From positions 1 through 12,474 of the forward strand of contig CAJLLB010000053.1 in NCBI GenBank assembly GCA_905207425.1: a DNA stretch of 12,474 bases, read 5' to 3'. Position numbers and translations under genes: made by a program. Shown here piece after piece: positions 7,857 to 12,474 of the stretch (the first letter of the stretch is position 1; every line of letters begins with the position of its first letter). The stretch comes from an uncultured Collinsella sp. (GTDB lineage Bacteria; Actinomycetota; Coriobacteriia; Coriobacteriales; Coriobacteriaceae). The notes beneath the pieces are model-generated. The model worked only from the letters and a program-made list of their open reading frames with translations, did not search any database and was not told the DNA's origin.

Positions 7857-7994
7857 GGCCGCCCCGTAGCGAGGCCCCGGACCTTTACTCGCTATTTCGG
7901 ACAGTCCTGGCTCACGACGGAGGCGCCACTGGCGCCTCCTGTTCGTGCGGAACTCATATCGAGCAAAGGTCCGGGGCCTCGCTACGGGGCGGCC
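7857..7994. repeat. 138-nt palindromic element with perfect 30-bp arms
   Basis: Positions 7857-7886 and 7965-7994 are perfect 30-base inverted complements (outer ends GGCCGCCCCGTAGC / GCTACGGGGCGGCC). At the centre a 9-bp hairpin, GGAGGCGCC-ACT-GGCGCCTCC (7919-7939), is also perfect. The intervening segments retain partial pairing (CTCGCTAT with ATATCGAG, CACGA with TCGTG), so the whole element can fold into one long hairpin in either strand. It starts 11 nt after the nrdD stop. There is no T-tract on either side, so it is not a standard terminator, and no flanking target-site duplication was seen. It may be a MITE-like or genome-wide palindromic repeat, or an RNA processing/stability element. 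Confidence 0.9.
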
Positions 7995-8029
7995 AAGTTG
8001 ACGTAGCTGAGATGCAGCGCGCGGTCTGC

Positions 8030-8155
8030 TCACCCCTCGAAGTTCTTAGCGGAAATGAGTTGAGCTGCAATGGCGATCTGCTTGCGATGGCGGTTGAGCT
8101 GCAACAAGGTTTCTATTGGACCTCGAACCCTATACTCGATGTTCGCTTCGTTCAT
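8030..8155 (-). CDS. Possible small ORF (41 aa), unknown
   Basis: On the minus strand an ATG at 8153-8155 opens 41 codons ending with TGA at 8030-8032. AAAGGG lies 7 nt before the start, a good ribosome-binding site. The peptide (begins MNEANIEYRVRGPIETLLQL, ends SAKNFEG) has a protein-like mix of charged and hydrophobic residues with an amphipathic, helix-prone second half. It sits between the two palindromes, antisense to the nrdDG transcript, with its start 17 nt from the 8173-8256 hairpin. An 11-nt direct repeat (TTGAGCTGCAA at 8060 and 8094 on the plus strand) lies inside it. I recognise no family; it may be a chance frame or a gene remnant. Confidence 0.3.
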   Translation of the reverse strand: MNEANIEYRVRGPIETLLQLNRHRKQIAIAAQLISAKNFEG

Positions 8156-8172
8156 TGAGTTACCCTTTGCAT

Positions 8173-8256
8173 GAGGCCGGGACATATCGTCCCGCCCACA
8201 GTTTCGCAGGCCGAAGGCCGAGAATGTTTGAGGACGGGATGATATGTCCCGGCCTC
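8173..8256. repeat. 84-nt palindromic hairpin just upstream of nrdG
   Basis: Arms 8173-8188 and 8241-8256 (GAGGCCGGGACATATC / GATATGTCCCGGCCTC) are perfect 16-bp complements. The stem continues, after one mismatch, with TCCCG (8190-8194) and CGGGA (8235-8239). At the centre GGCC-GAA-GGCC forms a small hairpin. The right arm ends 2 nt before the GGGAG ribosome-binding site of nrdG (8259-8263). No T-tract follows, so it is not a normal terminator. Its position suggests an effect on nrdG mRNA processing, stability or translation, or it may simply be another dispersed palindromic repeat. Confidence 0.85.
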
Positions 8257-8271
8257 CCGGGAGAGTTATCT

Positions 8272-8853
8272 ATGAACTACGCGAACATTAAGTATTTCGA
8301 CATTGCTGATGGGGAAGGCGTTCGTACTTCTCTGTTTGTGAGCGGGTGCCGTCGTGGGTGCAAGAACTGCTTTAACTCTGTCGCGTGGGACTTTGCTGCG
8401 GGCGAGCCGTTCGATCGTGCCGTCGAGGACAAGATTATCGAGAGCCTCGATCATCCCTTTATTGACGGCCTGACGATTCTGGGCGGCGAACCTATGGAGC
8501 CCGAGAATCAGGCGGGACTCGTTGAGTTTGTCGAGCGCGTTCGTGCCGCTTATCCTGCGGGGTCAGGAAAGACCATTTGGTGTTTTACCGGCGACGTGCT
8601 CGAGGAGCTTATGCCGGGTGGTCGTCACCATACCGAGGTCACGGACCGTATCCTTGCCTGCCTCGATATGTTGGTGGATGGCCCGTTTGTTCAGGATCTG
8701 TACGATATCTCATTGCGCTTTAGGGGCTCGAGTAACCAGCGTGTAATCGATATGAACGCTACGCGCGACCGTGCTGAGCGCGAGGGCGTTGTGCTTTGTG
8801 ATGCGGTTGAACTTTGGCGTGATGATCCGGTCTATTCGACCCATACTATGTAG
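8272..8853 (+). CDS. nrdG: Anaerobic ribonucleoside-triphosphate reductase activating protein
   Basis: A radical-SAM enzyme that uses a [4Fe-4S] cluster and S-adenosylmethionine to generate the glycyl radical on NrdD. The 193-residue protein has the cluster motif C26-x3-C30-x2-C33 (GCRRGCKNCFN) preceded by DGEGVRTSLFVSGC, typical of NrdG. LGGEP (SAM-binding GGEP motif) follows, with a C-terminal portion of normal length. The start at 8272 has GGGAGAG (8259-8265) upstream and matches the family N-terminus (NYANIKYFDI). The longer frame from 8116 is only the palindrome read through. It follows nrdD in the same direction, though the intervening palindromes may uncouple expression. folE follows 66 nt later. 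Confidence 0.95.
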   Translation: MNYANIKYFDIADGEGVRTSLFVSGCRRGCKNCFNSVAWDFAAGEPFDRAVEDKIIESLDHPFIDGLTILGGEPMEPENQAGLVEFVERVRAAYPAGSGKTIWCFTGDVLEELMPGGRHHTEVTDRILACLDMLVDGPFVQDLYDISLRFRGSSNQRVIDMNATRDRAEREGVVLCDAVELWRDDPVYSTHTM

Positions 8854-8919
8854 CTTGTGGTCGATGCCGAAGAGCGTGGTACCATAGCGCGAACGCAAAA
8901 TCGGAAAAGTGAGGCCCAG

Positions 8920-9477
8920 ATGGTCGATCAGGAAAAAGTCGAGGCCGCCATTAAGCTGTTGCTTGAGGGCATAGGCGAGGACCCAACTCGTGAGGGCCTG
9001 CTGGAGACCCCGGCGCGCGTTGCCCGTATGTATGGTGAGATCGCCGGCGGTATGGACCAGAGTGCCGAAGAGCACCTGTCCAAAACCTTTGCCGTCGCCT
9101 CGAACGACTTGGTTATCGAGCGCGACATCACGTTTTACTCGCTGTGCGAGCATCATCTGCTGCCGTTTTATGGCAAGGCTGCGATCGGCTATATCCCTAA
9201 CGGTCGCGTGGCGGGTCTGTCTAAGCTCGCTCGCACGGTTGAAGTCTATGCCCGTCGTCTGCAGCTGCAGGAGCAGCTGTGTGCGCAGGTTGCCGACGCT
9301 CTCATGGATTATCTCGCTCCCCAGGGAGCGATTGTGCTCATGGAGGCTGAGCATATGTGCATGACCATGCGCGGCGTGCAAAAGCCCGGCACCAAGACCG
9401 TGACGCTCGCTCGCCGCGGCGTCTTTGAGACCGATCCCGCGCTCGAGGAGCGGTTCTTTAGGATGCTGGGCCGATAG
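8920..9477 (+). CDS. folE: GTP cyclohydrolase I
   Basis: Catalyses GTP to 7,8-dihydroneopterin triphosphate plus formate, the entry step of folate (pterin) synthesis; a cytoplasmic homodecamer. The 185-residue length is standard. Zinc ligands C76 and H79 in the CEHHLLPF motif and C147 in [10 protein letters not shown] are all present, as are [20 protein letters not shown] near the N-terminus and the substrate-site region [16 protein letters not shown]. The start at 8920 ([12 protein letters not shown]) has GAGG at 8911-8914; the upstream in-frame extension to 8857 lacks a ribosome-binding site and family similarity. The stop is immediately followed (1 nt) by the next reading frame, indicating an operon. 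Confidence 0.96.
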   Translation: MVDQEKVEAAIKLLLEGIGEDPTREGLLETPARVARMYGEIAGGMDQSAEEHLSKTFAVASNDLVIERDITFYSLCEHHLLPFYGKAAIGYIPNGRVAGLSKLARTVEVYARRLQLQEQLCAQVADALMDYLAPQGAIVLMEAEHMCMTMRGVQKPGTKTVTLARRGVFETDPALEERFFRMLGR

Positions 9478-9478
9478 C

Positions 9479-10060
9479 ATGAGGGTCGTCAACGACTTTA
9501 CATCGAAGACCGATGAGGGGACGTCGCGTCGCGGCTTCATGGCTTCGGGCCTGGCCCCCTTTGGTGCCATGCCTCGCATTGATTACATTTGTGCCAACGG
9601 GCTGTTTCGGCGGCACCTGGGCAACATTGCGCAGTTGGAATCGGGGCGCATCTTCTGCCGCCACGGTATTGACCATCTGCTCGATGTCGCTCGCATTATG
9701 TGGATCAAGAATCTCGAGGAGCAGCTCGAATTTGACCGCGAGGTCATCTACGCCACGGCACTTCTTCACGATATCGGCAAAGATGAACAGTATGAATCGG
9801 GTATATCCCATGATGTTGCAAGCGAGCGCGTCGCTGATGCAATTCTCGGCGGCATGCCCGATGACGTGGCGTTTGAGCCGGCCGATGCCGCAGCCATTAA
9901 GACGGCCATTCTGGGCCATCGAAAGCTGCGCGTGAACAGCCAACCGCTTGAGCGTCTGCTCTATGCGGCCGACAAGGCCTCGCGCGCCTGCTTCGCATGC
10001 CCCGCGCGCAATGCTTGCAACTGGAGCGATGATAAAAAGAACCTGTCGATTCGCGTGTAG
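9479..10060 (+). CDS. HD-domain phosphohydrolase in folate cluster
   Basis: A 193-residue protein (if read from 9479) with HD-superfamily metal ligands in order: H62 (RHGIDH), H97-D98 (LLHDIGK) and D165 (YAADKASR). HD proteins are metal-dependent phosphohydrolases. The tail carries a Cys cluster C171-x2-C174-x5-C180 followed by NWSDDKKN, which I recall as a conserved C-terminus of small HD proteins in Clostridia and relatives. It lies 1 nt after folE and 43 nt before folB, so a role in pterin metabolism, such as removing phosphates from dihydroneopterin triphosphate, is an attractive inference only. The start is uncertain: family-like sequence begins near the ATG at 9569 (MPRIDYICANG), but no good ribosome-binding site precedes it, whereas 9479 would be translationally coupled to folE. 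Confidence 0.85.
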   Translation: MRVVNDFTSKTDEGTSRRGFMASGLAPFGAMPRIDYICANGLFRRHLGNIAQLESGRIFCRHGIDHLLDVARIMWIKNLEEQLEFDREVIYATALLHDIGKDEQYESGISHDVASERVADAILGGMPDDVAFEPADAAAIKTAILGHRKLRVNSQPLERLLYAADKASRACFACPARNACNWSDDKKNLSIRV

Positions 10061-10103
10061 TTAGTTTGCGCGGTCGGGGTTCTAAACGAAGGAGACGATC
10101 GCG

Positions 10104-10589
10104 ATGAGTAACAAAAAGCTGCCCGAGAATGCAACCAAGACTGAAGGCGCCGAGCTCGCCCGCCGTGGCAGGGGCGAAATATCCACCGCAACGGCGGTGC
10201 CCCACGTGAGCTATGACGATCTGCGCCATGCCGACCGTATTGTCATTGACGGGCTTGAGGTTTTTGCCAACCATGGTGTGTATCCCGAGGAGAACGCGCT
10301 GGGCCAGAAGTTCATCGTGTCCTTGGTGCTCTATGCCGACCTGCGCGCTGCGGGGGAGCACGATAACCTGGACGCCTCGATTGACTACGGCTCGGTGTGC
10401 CACGATGTCGATGGCTATCTGCGCGAGCATACGTTTAGGCTCATCGAGGCGGCAGCTGAGGGTACGGCCCAGATGCTGCTGCGCCGTTATCCCTCGCTGC
10501 TTGGTGTGCGCATCAAGCTCGATAAGCCTTGGGCGTCCGTCGGTCTTCCCCTGGCAAGCTGCGGTGTCGAGATCGAGCGCGTGCGCTAA
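10104..10589 (+). CDS. folB: Dihydroneopterin aldolase with N-terminal extension
   Basis: Converts 7,8-dihydroneopterin to 6-hydroxymethyl-7,8-dihydropterin and glycolaldehyde in folate synthesis. The core (~44-161) starts DRIVIDGLEVFANHGVYPEE and includes the conserved NHGVYPEE segment, LIEAAAEG (conserved Glu about 115) and KLDKPWA with the likely catalytic Lys 141. The protein is 161 residues against the usual ~120 because of a ~43-residue hydrophilic N-terminal extension (MSNKKLPENATKTEG...). The extension is probably real: AAGGAG (10089-10094) lies 9 nt before this ATG and no other good start is nearer the core. folP and folK are not seen; folB is the last gene of this run and meets a convergent gene 6 nt after its stop. 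Confidence 0.93.
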   Translation: MSNKKLPENATKTEGAELARRGRGEISTATAVPHVSYDDLRHADRIVIDGLEVFANHGVYPEENALGQKFIVSLVLYADLRAAGEHDNLDASIDYGSVCHDVDGYLREHTFRLIEAAAEGTAQMLLRRYPSLLGVRIKLDKPWASVGLPLASCGVEIERVR

Positions 10590-10595
10590 CCGGTA

Positions 10596-11372
10596 CTAAT
10601 ATGTCTCTATGGGTGGCTGCTTGAGCCGCTGGGACAGTGCTCTATTGTTGGGGCAGTATGTGTCGAGCAGGACGTGGAACCGCTGGTTGTGGCTTGGTTC
10701 GAGCAAGTGGACGAGCTCGTGGGCGACAACCATGTCGAGGCATTCGATGGGATAGGCGGCAAGTTCGCGTGCGATGCGAATGGCGCCGGATTTGGGAGTG
10801 CATGAGCCCCAACGCGTTTTCATGCTGCGTACGGAAACGCGAGAAACGGCGACACCCATTGCGATTTCGTATGCGTGCACCATATCGCGCAGCGCCGATG
10901 TGACTTCGGACGTATAGAGCTGGTCGATGTGGGCTTGGAGCTCATCGGACGTTAGGCCGTCGAGGATTGCGTGCCGCTTGGTCTGTGGGCTTTCATCCGA
11001 TTTATCGGTACCCATAAAACTTGCGAAGGTGGCCTGTTTGGGTCGCGGTGCGGGTGATGCAAAGTTGTGATCGAGCGCATCCTGTACCGTGATGGGCTTG
11101 CCCCAAAGTGCAATGATGGACGAGGGACTGAGCGGCTCTCGCGCCGTCGCCTGACGTCGCTCACGCTGGGCAAGTCGGTTGACAATCCAGGCACTGTTGC
11201 GCTTTACAAACGCTTCGATGCGCTCGCGGCTGGCGCCGAGCGGTGCACTGGCGTGGACCTCACCACTCGATGTGACGCGTAGGTTGAAGTTCTTGACGCG
11301 CTTTTTGGTAACTACGACGGGGATGGGCGTCCCATCCGGTCGGGATACGGAAATCGTAAACTGCTGCGTCAA
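10596..11372 (-). CDS. YgjP/DUF45-type zinc metallopeptidase
   Basis: A 258-residue (with the TTG start) predicted cytoplasmic protein of the M48-like YgjP/WLM group. The motif TRWGSCTPKSGAIRIARELAA precedes LDMVVAHELVHLLEPSHNQRF: H218-E219-x2-H222 with H228 forms the zinc site and E219 is the likely catalytic base. The N-terminal half (TKKRVKNFNLRVTSSGEVHASAP) matches the DUF45 pattern. A ~40-residue variable linker, rich in Pro/Ser/Lys, separates the halves. I prefer the TTG at 11370-11372 because AAGGA (complement of 11379-11383) lies 6 nt upstream; starting at the ATG at 11433-11435 would place a 16-bp hairpin inside the coding region. It lies downstream of, and in the same direction as, the dipeptidase, and converges with folB. 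Physiological substrate is unknown. Confidence 0.88.
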   Translation of the reverse strand: MTQQFTISVSRPDGTPIPVVVTKKRVKNFNLRVTSSGEVHASAPLGASRERIEAFVKRNSAWIVNRLAQRERRQATAREPLSPSSIIALWGKPITVQDALDHNFASPAPRPKQATFASFMGTDKSDESPQTKRHAILDGLTSDELQAHIDQLYTSEVTSALRDMVHAYEIAMGVAVSRVSVRSMKTRWGSCTPKSGAIRIARELAAYPIECLDMVVAHELVHLLEPSHNQRFHVLLDTYCPNNRALSQRLKQPPIETY

Positions 11373-11394
11373 AAGCGGTCCTTCAGATTGGGGA

Positions 11395-11430
11395 CGGGCC
11401 GGCATGTCGACCGTTCGGCATGCCGGCCCG
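11395..11430 (-). repeat. Strong hairpin between dipeptidase and metallopeptidase genes
   Basis: A 16-bp stem (11395-11410 with 11415-11430, one G-T wobble) around a CCGT loop; outer bases CGGGCCGGCATG / CATGCCGGCCCG. It lies 17 nt after the dipeptidase stop and ~22 nt before the proposed TTG start of the metallopeptidase. No T-tract follows on the minus strand, so it may attenuate or protect the 3' end of the dipeptidase mRNA rather than act as a full terminator. Confidence 0.75.
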
Positions 11431-11446
11431 CTCAAGGGATGTGAAA

Positions 11447-11860
11447 TTAATAACGCTCGAAGAAGGCAAGCGCGTTGTCGCTGCAGAGCTTTTGCATCAC
11501 GGTCTTGCCAAAATGCTTAGAAAGCATGTTCTGGAACTCGGGCATCTTGCTGGCATCGGAGAGGAAAGCGGGCACAGTGGCGCCGTCCCAGTCGCCGCCG
11601 AGCGCGATGACGTCCTCGCCGCCCAGGTCGAGCCAGTGCTCGATATGTGCCGCCAGCTGGTCGAAGGTGACGTCTGCGGCGGTCTTGTCGGTTGCGTCGT
11701 TGGAAAGGAACTCGCTGCAGTAGTTGAGGCCGACGATGCCACCCATGTCGCGAATGGTGCGGAACTGGTCGTCGGTAAGGTTGCGTTTGGCGCCGCAAAC
11801 CGCACGGGAGTTGGAGTGGCTGGCGACGAAGGGACGCGTGGCGCGGGCGGCGACCTCGTC
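11447..11860 (-). pseudogene. Dipeptidase, peptidase M19 family (N-terminal part missing at a junction)
   Basis: Only the C-terminal ~135 residues of a membrane/renal-type dipeptidase are present (full-length enzymes are usually well over 300 aa). Recognisable pieces are ATRPFVASHSNSRAVCGAKR (SHSN metal-site region), NLTDDQFRTIRDMGGIVGLN, and the strand IALGGDWDGAT that carries the family's conserved Asp. The stop (TAA, complement of 11447-11449) is intact. Upstream of about DEVAARATRPF the translation stops resembling the family, and within ~10 bases the opposite strand becomes the better coding frame. The family's N-terminal metal ligands (H-x-D) are therefore absent. I label it broken in this window; most likely the gene is intact in its own genome and the break is an assembly artefact. 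Confidence 0.8.
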
Positions 11861-11866
11861 AACGTG
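11852..11866. other. Sequence junction (probable chimera breakpoint)
   Basis: Left of this point the minus-strand dipeptidase frame is family-like; right of it the plus-strand TPR frame is. Both readings pass through GACCTCGTCAACGTG, so the exact point cannot be fixed to the base. There is no insertion sequence, terminal inverted repeat, att site or tRNA at the change, as would be expected for a natural insertion. Confidence 0.7.
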
Positions 11867-12474
11867 ATCCCCGACTACGTCAAGATGGAAAGCTACGTGC
11901 GCGCCTCCAACATCGACGCCATGGCCCGCTACAACAAGGCCGTCGACCGCGCCCTCAGGGCGGGCGGCGACGCCATCGGCGCGCTCATGCAGGAAGTCGC
12001 TAAAAATCCCCAAAACGTGGACGCCCTGGTCCACCTGGTCGAAGCCCTGATGACCGCCCAGAACTGGGATGCCGCCGAGACTTTCGCCCAGCGCGCCAGC
12101 ACCCTAGATGTGAACAATCCCCAACCGCTCTATCTGTTGGGCGTCATCAAGCACAACCAGGGCAAGCACAAGGAAGCCGCCGAGCTTCTGGAAAAAGTGG
12201 TGGCCCTGCATGACAACGCCTCGGTGCGTTACAGCCTGGGCGTGCTCTACATCCATTTCCTCAACGACCCGGCGCGCGGCGTGGAACATCTCAGCGCGGG
12301 CCTGCATGACCCCAAGGCCGGCGAGGATCTCAAGAAGGGCATCCGCGATGAGCTGGAAAAAGCCCCGCTGTCCCATGCCGGGGGCGCGGAAAACAACACG
12401 CCGGATCAGCCGGTCCGACAGGACAAGATGGATAAAAAGGCAAAAAAAACCAATGGGAAGGACGCGCGGCCCTG
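11861..12474 (+). CDS. TPR-repeat protein, both ends missing, foreign to the rest of the window
   Basis: An open plus-strand frame (NVIPDYVKMESYVRAS onwards) runs without a stop to the window end and carries no start. Tandem tetratricopeptide-like helix pairs are visible: NPQNVDALVHLVEALMTAQ, NNPQPLYLLGVIKHNQGKH, and NASVRYSLGVLYIHFLNDPA. The C-terminal part is hydrophilic and Lys-rich (KMDKKAKKTNGK). TPRs mediate protein-protein contacts; no catalytic domain is seen, so function is open. Codon use is heavily GCC/GTG/AAG and the protein style is proteobacterial (I would guess Desulfovibrionaceae-like, low confidence), unlike the actinobacterial genes to the left. The short minus-strand frames here are shadows. 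Confidence 0.7.

Noticed and set aside
8254..8263. CTCCCGGGAG palindrome overlapping the nrdG ribosome-binding site, considered as a self-sequestering switch
   Set aside because: The half-sites are directly adjacent with no loop, so they cannot pair within one RNA molecule.
8116..8271. Extended nrdG start at 8116
   Set aside because: The extra 52 codons only translate the 8173-8256 hairpin; the ribosome-binding site and family N-terminus point to 8272.

Overview
The window reads as a moderately high-GC actinobacterial chromosome segment, most probably Coriobacteriia and Collinsella-like. This is an inference from gene content (a DUF4012 membrane protein, an oxygen-sensitive class III ribonucleotide reductase, a folate gene cluster with an HD-domain protein) and from codon style; no marker gene settles the genus. 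The last ~610 bases do not fit the rest and look like sequence from a different organism.

Layout. 1-3454 (minus strand): a DUF4012 envelope protein followed 3 nt later by glmM, which runs off the left edge; the two form a tight pair. 3604-4626 (minus): an EamA/DMT-type exporter. 4858-5035 (plus): a complete tRNA-Val(GAC) unit with promoter, encoded CCA end and intrinsic terminator. 5036-5622: non-coding region holding the nrdD control region, with a near-perfect NrdR box, a weaker second box 32 bp away, a plausible core promoter and a ~200-nt leader. 5623-7845: nrdD. 7846-8271: a gap with two large palindromes (138 and 84 nt) and a possible 41-codon ORF on the minus strand. 8272-10589 (plus): nrdG, folE, an HD-domain hydrolase and folB. 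10596-11449 (minus, convergent with folB): a YgjP/DUF45-type zinc metallopeptidase and, upstream of it, the 3' part of an M19 dipeptidase. At about 11852-11866 the dipeptidase breaks off mid-gene, and a plus-strand, right-end-open TPR protein of foreign character fills the rest.

How the genes work together. NrdD and its radical-SAM activase NrdG make dNTPs under anaerobiosis, and the NrdR-type sites suggest repression when dNTPs are ample. FolE and FolB are the first and third classical steps of the pterin branch of folate synthesis; the HD protein between them is a candidate for the phosphate-removing step in between. GlmM makes glucosamine-1-phosphate for peptidoglycan, which fits its pairing with an envelope protein.

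I found no CRISPR array, no transposase and no defence system. The points most worth a second look are the junction near 11860, the NrdR-type control region, the two palindromes around nrdG, and the HD protein in the folate cluster.
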